Shown here piece after piece: positions 8,059-16,080 of a stretch of DNA of 64,000 nt. Numbering within the stretch: position 1 is the stretch's first letter; every line of letters starts with the position of its first letter. The DNA comes from Alistipes sp. Lineage in GTDB: Bacteria; Bacteroidota; Bacteroidia; Bacteroidales; Rikenellaceae. The notes beneath the pieces are model-generated. The model saw only the letters and a list, made by a program, of their open reading frames with translations. It did not search any database and was not told where the DNA came from. The translations under genes were made by a program, and so were the position numbers. Location of the stretch: contig JAFTNV010000022.1 in the NCBI GenBank assembly GCA_017451685.1, positions 54,354 through 118,353 on the forward strand. Direction: 5' to 3'.

Positions 8059-8090
8059 AACAAACCGCTAAGAAAACTTAACGGTTTGTT
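8059..8090. terminator. Bidirectional terminator between ubiX and the zeta-like gene
   Basis: A 14-bp arm containing AACAAACCG pairs with its complement across an AAAA loop, one internal mismatch, flanked by A-rich and T-rich tracts. It lies between convergent genes and suits both. Confidence 0.75.
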
Positions 8091-8093
8091 ATT

Positions 8094-8696
8094 TTATAGA
8101 CGGCTCTTTATAATTTTTGCCCAATCTGGTTTCTCACCTCTATACTCTTTATACACCTTTCCATCTACGGTTCTAAATAGGGGTCGGGCATCACAATTCT
8201 CCGCCGAGTTATCGTATAGATAACAACGATCAACAATTCGAGCCACCTCAACACAATTAGCAATGGATAAATTATAACGAGATATAATTTTAGAAATTGG
8301 CACATCGTGACCACCCTGCATAACTCGTCTGGCGATACGTGATGCGTTTATCGTGGGGGATTCAGTGCACACAAAGAATACCCTAACAAAGAAACCGGCC
8401 TCCTTTGCTCTGCGGATATAATCTACCTTATCCTTGCGAGAGAGCACTGTTTCGAAGATAAGACTCTTACCCTCTTCGAGAGATTTTTCACGCAACGCCT
8501 CACAGTAAGCGATAGACTTCTTAACAGCCTCCGCCGAGTTCCAATCACCAAATTGTTCTTGAGCCACGATGTCGGGGTTGATATATATAGCATCCTCCAT
8601 CCATTCGTGGCGCAGTATCTGCTCGGTTACAGTTGTCTTGCCCGAACCATTAGGCCCTGCTATAACAATCAAAACAGGTTTATGATTACTTACCAT
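8094..8696 (-). CDS. Zeta-toxin-like P-loop kinase
   Basis: A 200-aa P-loop protein. Zeta toxins phosphorylate UDP-GlcNAc and block wall synthesis; relatives act as other small-molecule kinases. Seen here: Walker A GPNGSGKTT at residues about 14-22, INPDIVAQEQFG (the catalytic Asp lies in this segment in zeta proteins), FETVLSRKDKVDYIRRAKEAG, and SRIARRVMQGGHDVP, which matches the arginine-rich lid. The start is uncertain: an ATG at 8702 is two codons upstream; either start overlaps the end of the 65-aa gene before it, implying translational coupling as in toxin-antitoxin pairs. Composition is more AT-rich than the flanking genes, and the module sits inside a duplicated 63-bp site, so it is probably acquired. 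Toxicity is inferred from family only. Confidence 0.82.
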   Translation of the reverse strand: MVSNHKPVLIVIAGPNGSGKTTVTEQILRHEWMEDAIYINPDIVAQEQFGDWNSAEAVKKSIAYCEALREKSLEEGKSLIFETVLSRKDKVDYIRRAKEAGFFVRVFFVCTESPTINASRIARRVMQGGHDVPISKIISRYNLSIANCVEVARIVDRCYLYDNSAENCDARPLFRTVDGKVYKEYRGEKPDWAKIIKSRL

Positions 8697-8883
8697 TGCC
8701 ACACGTGTAATCAGCTAAGTTATCCGACACCAAACGCTCTAACTCTGCACGGAATTTCGCATCAGACTCGGCACCACGGCGACGAGCCTCCTCGCCGGCA
8801 GCATGCATCAACGCCTCGAGTTGCTCATCCGTAGGCTCCTCAACGCCTGTAAGTCTATATTTTTTCAACTCCTGCTCCGACAT
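8686..8883 (-). CDS. Small acidic protein, putative partner/antitoxin of the zeta-like kinase
   Basis: A 65-aa protein starting MSEQELKKYRLTGVEEPTDE (ATG at 8883, preferred over an upstream in-frame ATG because the -7 box at 8905 leaves only this one downstream). It is helical and rich in Glu, Ala and Arg (EQLEALMHAAGEEARRRGAE), ending in SDNLADYTCGNGK. Small proteins of this kind precede zeta-like genes in many Bacteroidota and may neutralise or partner the kinase. The overlap with the kinase gene supports coupled expression. It has no recognised similarity to the classical epsilon antitoxin. Confidence 0.7.
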   Translation of the reverse strand: MSEQELKKYRLTGVEEPTDEQLEALMHAAGEEARRRGAESDAKFRAELERLVSDNLADYTCGNGK

Positions 8884-8904
8884 AATGAGAATTATTGATT
8901 TCTG

Positions 8905-8935
8905 CAAAGTTAACAATTATTGAGCAAAAAACAAA
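8905..8935 (-). promoter_or_regulatory. Promoter of the zeta-like module
   Basis: CAAAGTTA at 8905-8912 and CAAA at 8932-8935 give a -7/-33 pair with 19-base spacing on the reverse strand. The module thus carries its own promoter. Confidence 0.65.
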
Positions 8936-8967
8936 AGCTATATCTATTTTCTTGTTCAAACATAAAG

Positions 8968-9030
8968 CGCGCCATAGAGATGCTCGGCATCGCGGTCGAA
9001 CATCAACATTGGGGCGAGGAGTTATAAAAG
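8968..9030 (+). repeat. 63-bp direct repeat, right copy (orphan ubiX 3' end)
   Basis: An exact-but-one copy of 7970-8032, without the rest of ubiX. It ends three bases before the stop codon of ribF, placing the original ubiX-ribF junction here. Confidence 0.85.
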
Positions 9031-9033
9031 TTC

Positions 9034-9396
9034 CTATCGCTCTGTTATAAGATTATAATCCTTGACGAGTTGCTCCTTAAGGTCGCTGATAGAGGAGAAG
9101 CGTTTCTCGTCGCGTATCTTCTCCACGAGCGTGACACGCAAGCGTCGGCCGTAGAGGTCGCCCTTGAAGCCTATGACGTGCGTTTCTAAAAGTAGCTCCT
9201 TGCCACCCACCGAGGGGCGGATGCCGACATTCGACATAGCACGGTATGTCGTATCGTCAATTGTGACCGTCGAGCGGTAGACACCGCGCTCAATATCTTC
9301 GTGACCCTCGAGGGTCATATTTGCCGTAGGGAAGCCCAGCGCGCGGCCTATCTTACGGCCATGGATAACCTCTGCTTCGATATCTATCATAGGCAT
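9034..9396 (-). CDS. ribF: Stand-alone riboflavin kinase domain (RibF C-terminal half)
   Basis: A 120-aa protein that matches only the flavokinase domain of bifunctional RibF: VIHGRKIGRALGFPTANMTL with the nucleotide-binding PTAN motif, GVYRSTV, MSNVGIRPSVGG, LETHVIGFKGDLYGRRLRV and FVEKIRDEKRF-like VEKIRDEKRFSSISDLKEQL. It should phosphorylate riboflavin to FMN. The N-terminal FAD synthetase domain of ordinary RibF (about 180 aa) is absent, and no remnant is visible upstream because the gene starts inside the stop codon of the AI-2E permease gene (TGATG overlap; ATG 9396). FAD synthesis must be encoded elsewhere. The gene ends three bases from the orphan ubiX repeat. Confidence 0.85.
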   Translation of the reverse strand: MPMIDIEAEVIHGRKIGRALGFPTANMTLEGHEDIERGVYRSTVTIDDTTYRAMSNVGIRPSVGGKELLLETHVIGFKGDLYGRRLRVTLVEKIRDEKRFSSISDLKEQLVKDYNLITER

Positions 9397-10490
9397 CACT
9401 TTGTCATCTGGCTGGTAAGTTTGCGCACGAGGCTATACTCCGAGAAGAACTCGCGAGCAAAGACCCTCACGACCGTATACAAGGGTATGGCCAAGAGCAT
9501 GCCCCAGATGCCACCAACATAGCCCGCGATGAGTATCACGAGGAAGACCTCCAGGGGGTGTGCCTGAACGCGCTCCGAGTAGAGCGACGGCTGGATGATG
9601 AAGTCGTCGACGAGCTTGACGACAACGATGGTGGAGACGATGACCGCAGCCGTATATGCCACATTGCCATCAATGGGTGACAGCACGCCTATACACATCG
9701 CAGCGAGGCAGCCCATGCAGGGGCCGGCATAGGGGATAAGGTTCATAACTCCCATGATAAGACCCACGATAAGGGCATCGCCCGCAGTCATGCCAAAGAG
9801 CAGCAGGACGACAGATATTATCGTCATAAGCATCACACTCTCAGCCATAAGGCCACCAAAGTAACGCGACAGGAGCGCCGTGATAGAGTCGAGTGCCGTG
9901 AACACGTTATTGCGGTAGCGGTCGGGAAAGAAGAGCGCAACGAGGCGATAGAAGAGGCCATCCTCCTTGAGGAAGTAGAACGTGATGAACGATATAGAGA
10001 AGAAGGCGATAGCCGCAGAGGTGAACACCGAGGCCACGTTAGCGAAGGTCTTAACGTAGTCCACATCCACATGCCTGAGCACGAAGCGCTTGAACGTGAG
10101 GCCTATGTCGTTAATATCGATAGAGAAGACCCTCTCCAGCAGCCGCTCGACATCGACAAGAGCACTCTCCAGCACCGCAGTGACACCATCCCACTCCACG
10201 GCAGCAAGCTCGTTAACCTTGCCGAAGAGCAGCGGGATGAAGAGCCAGCACATGAGGCCGAAGACTATCCACATGGACATAAGCGTGAGCGCCGCAGCCA
10301 CCGAGCGCGACATCTTACGCCCCGTAACCACGATGCCCAGCAGGCGTCGAACCATAGGGCGGCCGACGAGCGACAGCACGGCAGCAACAAGGATATAGAG
10401 CACCACCTTCCACAGGTAGCCTATGGCACACAGCACCGCAGCAACGACAGCAAGCGTAGCCACGCTCTTAATAATCTTCTCAACAGTCAT
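9396..10490 (-). CDS. AI-2E family transporter (PerM-like permease)
   Basis: A 364-aa inner-membrane protein with about eight hydrophobic segments: a pair near the N-terminus (LAVVAAVLCAIGYLWKVVL), a pair before residue 90, a central amphipathic domain, then a cluster from residue 170 onward (AFFSISFITFYFLKEDG, the family signature). The segment GLIMGVMNLIPYAGPCMG is the conserved PYxGP motif of the family, and the end carries DDFIIQPSLYSERVQAHPLEV. Members export small molecules or ions; the substrate here is unknown. The ATG at 10490 is preferred to a GTG one codon upstream. It sits at the end of the rsfS-ftsH-cdsA-psd run and overlaps ribF. Confidence 0.9.
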   Translation of the reverse strand: MTVEKIIKSVATLAVVAAVLCAIGYLWKVVLYILVAAVLSLVGRPMVRRLLGIVVTGRKMSRSVAAALTLMSMWIVFGLMCWLFIPLLFGKVNELAAVEWDGVTAVLESALVDVERLLERVFSIDINDIGLTFKRFVLRHVDVDYVKTFANVASVFTSAAIAFFSISFITFYFLKEDGLFYRLVALFFPDRYRNNVFTALDSITALLSRYFGGLMAESVMLMTIISVVLLLFGMTAGDALIVGLIMGVMNLIPYAGPCMGCLAAMCIGVLSPIDGNVAYTAAVIVSTIVVVKLVDDFIIQPSLYSERVQAHPLEVFLVILIAGYVGGIWGMLLAIPLYTVVRVFAREFFSEYSLVRKLTSQMTK

Positions 10491-10502
10491 CACTATATAT
10501 GT

Positions 10503-11171
10503 TTACTCCTTACGCTTAAGGCGTGCGATGGGTGTCTGCGAGCCTATGACAGGGTCGCCAATCTCCACGAAGAGCTCCGAGTCCTTCGGGATGAGCACAT
10601 CGACCCTCGAGCCAAACTTAATAAAGCCAAGAACGCTATTCTGGTCGACCCGCTGTCCGGGCTTCACATACGTGACGATGCGACGTGCCACGAAGCCCGC
10701 AATCTGGCGCATGAGCACCCTACTGCCACTCTTCAGGCGTATCACCGTCGTGGCCCTCTCATTCTCCGTAGACGACTTGGGATGCCACGCAACGAGGAAG
10801 CGACCGTGGTGGTGTTTAGTATACTCCACCTCGCCACCCACAGGCAGCCAGTTCATGTGTACGTTCGTTACGGACATGAAAATCGAAATCTGCATCATCT
10901 CGCAGTCCACATGCTCCTTCTCGTGCACCACCTCCGTGACAACAACGCGGCCATCGCAGGGCGAGAAGATAAGTTCGTCGTCGTGAATCTGCACACGACG
11001 AGGCTCACGGAAGAAGGCGGCAACGAAGAACCAGAACACAACGAGGAAGCCCGCCATAAACCAATCCCATGCCCCTTCTGTCTCGATGAAGAAGTAGACA
11101 ATCAACCAGATAGCAAGGCATATAAGTCCCGTAGTGCCGATTATAACGTAACCCTCTTTGTTAATCTTCAT
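10503..11171 (-). CDS. psd: Phosphatidylserine decarboxylase proenzyme
   Basis: Converts phosphatidylserine to phosphatidylethanolamine. The 222-aa protein is the short archaeal/Bacteroidota-type Psd, with two N-terminal hydrophobic segments (VIIGTTGLICLAIWLIVYFF and WFMAGFLVVFWFFVAAFF), FREPRR, FSPCDGRVV, and the MSVTNVHMNWLPVGG block. The self-cleavage site is the Gly-Ser of IKFGSRVD at about residue 184-191, which yields the pyruvoyl group. It lies 17 bases after cdsA, which makes CDP-diacylglycerol, the precursor of the pathway; phosphatidylserine synthase is not in the window. It is an inner-membrane enzyme. Confidence 0.95.
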   Translation of the reverse strand: MKINKEGYVIIGTTGLICLAIWLIVYFFIETEGAWDWFMAGFLVVFWFFVAAFFREPRRVQIHDDELIFSPCDGRVVVTEVVHEKEHVDCEMMQISIFMSVTNVHMNWLPVGGEVEYTKHHHGRFLVAWHPKSSTENERATTVIRLKSGSRVLMRQIAGFVARRIVTYVKPGQRVDQNSVLGFIKFGSRVDVLIPKDSELFVEIGDPVIGSQTPIARLKRKE

Positions 11172-11188
11172 AGGTATAGTTGTTTAGG

Positions 11189-12049
11189 TTATAACATATT
11201 TACAAGCTCCACGATGATGAGGTACACCAGAGCAAAGGGTGCAGAGTAGATAAGCGCATCGAATCTATCGAGCATGCCACCGTGACCGGGAAGGATATTT
11301 CCCGAGTCCTTGATGCCCGCCTCGCGCTTAAACATCGACTCCACAAGGTCGCCGACAACCGACGTGATGGCAACAACAGCCGCGAGGCCCAACCACAGCC
11401 CGTAGCCATCGCCAAGCATCCATGCTGCCACGGCACCCACGCCCAAGGCACCGGCGATGCCACCTAAGAATCCCTCCCACGACTTCTTGGGCGAGATACG
11501 CTCGCACAATCTATGACGGCCGAGCGTGATGCCCACAAGGTAGGCAAAGACATCGTTACCCCAGACGATGAAGAGGTAGAAGAGGAAGCACCACGGCTCC
11601 CACACGCCACCCGACAGAATAAGCGGGATGAAGGTCATAATAGCCATGGGCACAGCCACATACACCACGCCAAGCAGCGTGCTCGCAACATTACGTAGCG
11701 GGCGCTCCGACATGGCGAAGAGCTCGACACCGAAGATGGCAAACGTAAGAAGAATAAAGCACACAACGCCCGCGATGGCTGCCATGCCCACATCGGCCAT
11801 GCCGGCAACCTCCATGACCACAAGGAGCATCGTGGCAAAGAGCGCGAGGCCCGTGGCCAAGCCCAGCATCTTACGCGGGTGGCAGTCCACAGCCTCGGCC
11901 ATCTTGTAAAACTCCCACATGCCGATGGTCGTAATCACAAAGAGCAACACCCAGTAGGCATCGAAGCACGTGGCGGCACCCAACACAATAGCCAGGAGCA
12001 CAGCACCACTAAGCGTGCGCACAATAAAATTCTTCAACTTATCACTCAT
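11189..12049 (-). CDS. cdsA: Phosphatidate cytidylyltransferase
   Basis: Makes CDP-diacylglycerol from phosphatidic acid and CTP, feeding all phospholipid synthesis. The 286-aa protein has about eight transmembrane segments and the CdsA signature near the C-terminus, SMFKREAGIKDSGNILPGHGGMLDRFDAL split here over residues about 240-268: SMFKREAGIKDSGN followed by LPGHGGMLDRFDAL. The upstream ISPKKSWEGFLGG motif is also present. It starts three bases before the end of the ftsH gene region (gap of 3 bases), so translation is probably coupled within the rsfS-ftsH-cdsA-psd operon. Confidence 0.96.
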   Translation of the reverse strand: MSDKLKNFIVRTLSGAVLLAIVLGAATCFDAYWVLLFVITTIGMWEFYKMAEAVDCHPRKMLGLATGLALFATMLLVVMEVAGMADVGMAAIAGVVCFILLTFAIFGVELFAMSERPLRNVASTLLGVVYVAVPMAIMTFIPLILSGGVWEPWCFLFYLFIVWGNDVFAYLVGITLGRHRLCERISPKKSWEGFLGGIAGALGVGAVAAWMLGDGYGLWLGLAAVVAITSVVGDLVESMFKREAGIKDSGNILPGHGGMLDRFDALIYSAPFALVYLIIVELVNML

Positions 12050-12052
12050 AGT

Positions 12053-14056
12053 CTACTCCATATTTTCTGTTTCGTTGTCCTCCGTCTCGGTCTTTCCCTC
12101 ATCCGTAGCATCCACCGTCGTTGCGGCCTCCGCGGCCTCCTTCTCGAGTTGCTGGGCGCTCTTACCGAGTACCGCCTCAATATCCTCCGTGAAGATGGTC
12201 TCCTTCTCAAGGAGTACCTCAGCCAGGCGCTCGATATTCTCCCTCTCCGCTACGACAATGTCGCGGGCGAGAGCCACAGCCTCATCCACAAGGCGGCGCA
12301 CCTCCTCGTCGATGACCTCTGCCGTGCGCTCAGAGAAGGGCTTGGTAAACATATCGCGCTGGCCCGTAGCGTCGTAGAAGCTGATGTTTCCCACCTTCGG
12401 GCTCATGCCATAGTAGGCAACCATCGCGTAGGCCGTCTTTGTCGTGCGCTCGAGGTCGTTGATGGCACCCGTAGATGTCACGCCCATGAGTTGTTGCTCA
12501 GCAACACGGCCTGCAACCAACCCCGCCATCTTATGCACGAAGTGCTCGATGTTGTGGTTCACCCTCTCCTCGGGGAGGTACCACGTGGCACCCAACGAGC
12601 GACCGCGAGGGATGATCGTTATCTTAAGCACAGGGTCGCAGTTCTTCAGGCGCCACATCACCGTAGCATGACCCATCTCGTGTATCGCCGTAGACCTACG
12701 CTCGGCAGACGTCATAGGCATATTTCTACGCTCCAAGCCACCCACGATACGGTCGATAGCCGCGAGGAAGTCGCTCTGCTCCACGACCTTATGATTGTTA
12801 CGCGCAGCGATAAGTGCCGCCTCGTTACATACGTTGGCGATGTCGGCACCCGCAAAGCCCGGGGTCTGCTTCGCAAGGAACTCTCTATCGAGCTTATCGT
12901 CGAGTTTCAGTTTGCGCAGGTGCACATCGAAGATAGCCTTACGCTCCTTAGCATCGGGCAACCCCACCTCTATCTGGCGGTCGAAGCGCCCGGCACGCAT
13001 GAGAGCCTTATCGAGGATGTCCACGCGGTTTGTGGCAGCAAGGACGATGACACCCGCATTTGTCTGGAAGCCATCCATCTCCGTGAGGAGCTGGTTGAGC
13101 GTATTCTCCCTTTCGTCGTTACCCGAGAATCCCGAATTTTTACCTCGCGCACGGCCTATGGCATCAATCTCGTCGATAAAGACGATACACGGAGCCACCT
13201 TCTTGGCCTGCTCGAAGAGGTCGCGCACACGCGAGGCACCCACGCCCACGAACATCTCGACAAAGTCGGAGCCCGAGATTGAGAGGAACGGCACATTAGC
13301 CTCGCCAGCAACAGCCTTCGCAAGGAGTGTCTTACCCGTTCCCGGAGGGCCGGCAAGAAGTGCGCCCTTGGGTATCTTCGCGCCCAGAGCCTTATATTTG
13401 TCGGCATGCTTGAGGAAGTCGACAATCTCCATAATCTCGACCTTGGCCTCCTCCAAGCCCGCAACATCCTTGAACGTGATGCGCTCCTTCGCATTCTTAT
13501 CCGACATCTGCGCGCGTGCCTTACCCACGTTCATGATGCCGCCACCACCGCCACCGCCACCACGCGCCATGGAGCGCATGATGAATATCCACACGACGAT
13601 GATTATTATCCACGGCAGGAACTCGAAGAGGTAGTCCGCCCACCCCTTCTCTACGACGTTAAACTTCACAACGACGGGGTCTACAGCCTCGCCCGCCTCC
13701 ACGCGGCGCGCCTCGGCAGCGCTTATGCGGTCACCAAAGTACTGCACATCGCCACCGGTGTTAAAGACAACCTGAACGCCCGTCCTCGGCATCTGCTTGA
13801 AGCGCTCATCATCCTTGAGCACATCGAAAGCCTCCTCGCGGAGGTATACGTTGGCCTTACCCTGATTGTTCACCTCGATACGCTCGACAAGACCCTCCTC
13901 AACAAGCGCATCGACCATATTCCAGTCGCCATCGACGGGGCGGGCCTCCGTGTCGCCAAACATCGAGTAGCCGATGATGACGATAGCGACAAAAGCCCAG
14001 AACCACATGAAGTTAAAGCGTGGTCGCATAGCGGGCTGCTTTACATTATTTGCCAT
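12053..14056 (-). CDS. ftsH: ATP-dependent zinc metalloprotease FtsH
   Basis: Membrane-bound AAA+ protease that extracts and degrades membrane and short-lived cytosolic proteins. The 667-aa protein has a first transmembrane helix at about 14-30, a periplasmic domain, a second helix at about 143-160 followed by a GGGGGGG linker, the AAA domain with Walker A GPPGTGKT (about 233-240) and Walker [12 protein letters not shown], the second region of homology [20 protein letters not shown], and the protease domain with zinc motif HEMGH (about 463-467). The C-terminus is acidic and rich in Glu/Thr. All functional motifs are intact. It follows rsfS by 19 bases and precedes cdsA by 3. Confidence 0.98.
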   Translation of the reverse strand: MANNVKQPAMRPRFNFMWFWAFVAIVIIGYSMFGDTEARPVDGDWNMVDALVEEGLVERIEVNNQGKANVYLREEAFDVLKDDERFKQMPRTGVQVVFNTGGDVQYFGDRISAAEARRVEAGEAVDPVVVKFNVVEKGWADYLFEFLPWIIIIVVWIFIMRSMARGGGGGGGGIMNVGKARAQMSDKNAKERITFKDVAGLEEAKVEIMEIVDFLKHADKYKALGAKIPKGALLAGPPGTGKTLLAKAVAGEANVPFLSISGSDFVEMFVGVGASRVRDLFEQAKKVAPCIVFIDEIDAIGRARGKNSGFSGNDERENTLNQLLTEMDGFQTNAGVIVLAATNRVDILDKALMRAGRFDRQIEVGLPDAKERKAIFDVHLRKLKLDDKLDREFLAKQTPGFAGADIANVCNEAALIAARNNHKVVEQSDFLAAIDRIVGGLERRNMPMTSAERRSTAIHEMGHATVMWRLKNCDPVLKITIIPRGRSLGATWYLPEERVNHNIEHFVHKMAGLVAGRVAEQQLMGVTSTGAINDLERTTKTAYAMVAYYGMSPKVGNISFYDATGQRDMFTKPFSERTAEVIDEEVRRLVDEAVALARDIVVAERENIERLAEVLLEKETIFTEDIEAVLGKSAQQLEKEAAEAATTVDATDEGKTETEDNETENME

Positions 14057-14075
14057 ACTCTATCTCTCGAAATCC

Positions 14076-14435
14076 TTACTCACCAAACTCATAACGCTTC
14101 ATCGGAGCATCGGCCCACAACTCCTCCAGGCGGTAGAAGTCGCGCAACTCCGTCTGGAAGATGTGAACGATGACATCCGTGTAGTCCATGGCCACCCAGA
14201 ACGAGTTCTGACGACCCTCAACACGCACGGGCCACTCGCCCATGACCTCAAATACCTTATCCTCGATGCTTGCCGAGATGGCATCCACCTGCGTCGTAGA
14301 GTCGGCATGACACACGACAAAGTGCGAACATATAGCACCATCAAAGCCCGAGAGGTCGAGCGACACGATGCCCTGCGCCTTCTTATCGTCCATGGCCTCA
14401 ACTATCGTATCAATAAGTTTCTGCAAATCTTCCAT
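14076..14435 (-). CDS. rsfS: Ribosomal silencing factor RsfS
   Basis: A 119-aa RsfS/Iojap protein that binds L14 on the 50S subunit and blocks subunit joining when nutrients fail. It has the family core: IVSLDLSGFDGAICSHFVVC, HADSTTQVDAISASIEDKV, and the C-terminal WVAMDYTDVIVHIFQTELRDFYRLEELW, which I give as WVAMDYTDVIVHIF then RDFYRLEELW. The length is usual. It is the first gene of the rsfS-ftsH-cdsA-psd transcript, with a well-spaced promoter at 14535-14565. Confidence 0.95.
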   Translation of the reverse strand: MEDLQKLIDTIVEAMDDKKAQGIVSLDLSGFDGAICSHFVVCHADSTTQVDAISASIEDKVFEVMGEWPVRVEGRQNSFWVAMDYTDVIVHIFQTELRDFYRLEELWADAPMKRYEFGE

Positions 14436-14534
14436 AATCTATATCTCTGTTTTTTAATTATTTACACATTCATTTTCCCACTCTCCCGCACACATACGCC
14501 TAAACACACGGCGCACACACGCGATTAATTCTCG

Positions 14535-14565
14535 CAAATATACGCAAAAATTGTGAAACATGCAA
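14535..14565 (-). promoter_or_regulatory. Promoter for rsfS-ftsH-cdsA-psd
   Basis: CAAATATA at 14535-14542 (-7) and CAA at 14563-14565 (-33), spacing 20 bases, on the reverse strand. About 100 bases of leader precede rsfS. Confidence 0.65.
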
Positions 14566-14689
14566 CACTCCGACGGCGATAAGAGCAATTCGGGCGAGGA
14601 AAAAGGGAAAAGACAACATGGGCAACAGCGAGGTCGCAGCCATGGTTTGTCCGCATAGTCGGTTATCTCTCTGACCTCGTGGTAGAATT

Positions 14690-14736
14690 AAATTTTCTAA
14701 TTTTCGAAAACCCTATGTTTTTGAAAAATAGAAAAT
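14690..14736. repeat. Family E hairpin element, copy 1
   Basis: A 47-bp near-palindrome with arms AAATTTTCTAATTTTC and GAAAAATAGAAAAT around a loop containing CCCTATG. A second copy in the same orientation is at 14940-14989. Upstream, 14566-14689 is a non-coding stretch with a GAGGTC/GACCTC inverted pair (about 14630-14680) and nothing else I can name. Confidence 0.65.
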
Positions 14737-14755
14737 CACCAATGATAATATCAAT

Positions 14756-14840
14756 AGAGAATTTAGGGAGATTAAGGAACTTAAGGAGTTTAGCGACATA
14801 TCCCCAAACTCCTTAAACTCACTAAATTCCCTAAACTTAC
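14756..14840. repeat. Family A: facing arrays of 9-bp units
   Basis: AATTTAGGGAGATTAAGG-type units face CTCCTTAAACTCACTAAAT-type units across a short loop (GCGACATATCC). It lies between the two family E copies. From 14841 to 14939 there is a short open frame starting at 14860 that I do not accept as a gene. Confidence 0.7.
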
Positions 14841-14939
14841 CAATAAATAATATATCAGTATGAGCGAATATAGATATTCTCCTGACAAGTATAGCAAGCA
14901 GTGGCAGCACACCACACGTTACCTAAAGGTTGGATGTTC

Positions 14940-14989
14940 AAATTTTCGATTTTTCAAAATCACTATGTTTTCGAAAAAATCGAAAATTT
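14940..14989. repeat. Family E hairpin element, copy 2
   Basis: A 50-bp palindrome: AAATTTTCGATTTTTC pairs with GAAAAAATCGAAAATTT around a loop with CACTATG. Compared with copy 1 the stem changes on both sides (CTA/TAG versus CGA/TCG), so pairing is kept. It ends 27 bases from the oxyR stop codon. Confidence 0.7.
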
Positions 14990-15016
14990 CCTCAGCTGCT
15001 CACTACTCGTTGTTTA

Positions 15017-15916
15017 CTAAACTTTTTCTTGGTTTACGCAGTCGAGGATTGTCTTACGCAGCGCCTCGACGATAGACTGCTTAACGTAGGTACGACTCAC
15101 GGCTAAGGCTACACGTCGCGAGGTGGCACCCTTGGCGATGGTCTTCACGCGGTTACGACGCGAGAGGGGAATAAACTCCAGCGCCATCTCGGGGATGACG
15201 GTCATGCACGATGTGCAGTCGACCATGCGCATAAGCGTGTCGAGCGAGCCCGACTCGAAGTAGAAGTGCGACGGTATGTCGTGCGCAGCCTGACACAGCT
15301 CGAATATCTGGTCACGCATGCAGTTACCGCGACTAAGCAGTATAAGGTCTTTGAAATCAATATCCTCGATGCGGATGTTCGAGCGCTCGAACAGCGGGTG
15401 CGAGGGCGACACATAGGCGTAGAAGTGGTCGCTGAAGAGGTCGTGCTCGGTGATACCCTCGCCACACGTGCCACTTGCCACAAGGGCAGCATCTATACGG
15501 TCGCGCTTGAGCGAGTCGATGATGTCGGCCGTGACCATCTCGTGAATCTCGAGCTCCACCTTCGGGAAGTTCTTCACAAACGTGGGGATGAACTTATGCA
15601 GCAGGTAGGGGGCGATGGTGGGGATCACGCCGAGGCGCATCTTACCCGCCGTCTCGCCACGCATCTCCGACACCGTCTCGCGGATATGGTTGTACGCACG
15701 CAATGTCTCGCGCGCCTGCTCCAACACAACCTCGCCGACAGCCGTGGGGATGATGGGCTTCTTTGTGCGGTCGAGGAGCACGGCGCCAAGCTCCTCCTCC
15801 AAGGCCTTAATCTGCATCGACAGCGACGGCTGTGTCACAAAACAGTGTTCGGCAGCCACCGAGAAACTACCACAGTTAGCCACCGCCATAAGGTACTCAA
15901 GCTGAATTATTGTCAT
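15017..15916 (-). CDS. oxyR: OxyR-type LysR regulator of the peroxide response
   Basis: A 299-aa LysR regulator. Residues 1-60 are the winged helix (MTIIQLEYLMAVANCGSFSV, then QPSLSMQIKALEEELGAVL). The C-terminal sensor domain carries RGNCMRDQIFELC, two cysteines nine residues apart exactly as the redox pair Cys199/Cys208 of E. coli OxyR, so peroxide sensing by disulfide formation is expected. In Bacteroides, OxyR controls catalase, Dps and alkyl hydroperoxide reductase; none of these is in the window. It is transcribed divergently from trpS with a -7 box at 15947-15954. A family E hairpin follows the stop codon. Confidence 0.93.
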   Translation of the reverse strand: MTIIQLEYLMAVANCGSFSVAAEHCFVTQPSLSMQIKALEEELGAVLLDRTKKPIIPTAVGEVVLEQARETLRAYNHIRETVSEMRGETAGKMRLGVIPTIAPYLLHKFIPTFVKNFPKVELEIHEMVTADIIDSLKRDRIDAALVASGTCGEGITEHDLFSDHFYAYVSPSHPLFERSNIRIEDIDFKDLILLSRGNCMRDQIFELCQAAHDIPSHFYFESGSLDTLMRMVDCTSCMTVIPEMALEFIPLSRRNRVKTIAKGATSRRVALAVSRTYVKQSIVEALRKTILDCVNQEKV

Positions 15917-15946
15917 AATCGTATAGGATTAGTCGTTTGCTGTGTA

Positions 15947-15954
15947 CAAAGTTA
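15947..15954 (-). promoter_or_regulatory. -7 box for oxyR
   Basis: CAAAGTTA, reverse complement of TAACTTTG, 31 bases upstream of the oxyR ATG. No clear -33 box. Confidence 0.5.
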
Positions 15955-16007
15955 TAAAAAAATTCTATAAATAGTGCGATTTTCTATGTAACTCGACAAA
16001 TTTTTGT

Positions 16008-16015
16008 TAATTTTG
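16008..16015 (+). promoter_or_regulatory. -7 box for trpS
   Basis: TAATTTTG matches TAnnTTTG; the leader to the ATG at 16081 is about 60 bases and contains a small GTGCG/CGCAC inverted pair. Confidence 0.55.
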
Positions 16016-16080
16016 TCGCCTATCGTGCGTATATATTGTATGCGCGCACATAAGGAGTAACCGAAAAACATATTTACAAC

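Noticed and set aside
11879-13282. Long open frame (467 codons) opposite ftsH and cdsA
   Set aside because: Antisense shadow of GC-rich coding DNA: composition is rich in His, Arg and Leu, no known domain, and it crosses two well-supported genes. The same applies to the long frames opposite 45.2-48.0 kb, 55.4-56.6 kb, 61.7-63.0 kb and 24.3-25.1 kb.
14860-15075. 71-codon frame starting MSEYRYSPDKYSKQWQHTTR
   Set aside because: The first 25 codons look protein-like, but the frame then runs through a family E hairpin and into the oxyR gene on the other strand. It could be a truncated remnant; there is no support for a living gene.
16016-16080. T-box or tryptophan attenuator before trpS
   Set aside because: No T-box sequence, leader peptide with Trp codons or terminator/antiterminator pair is visible; only a small GC inverted pair.
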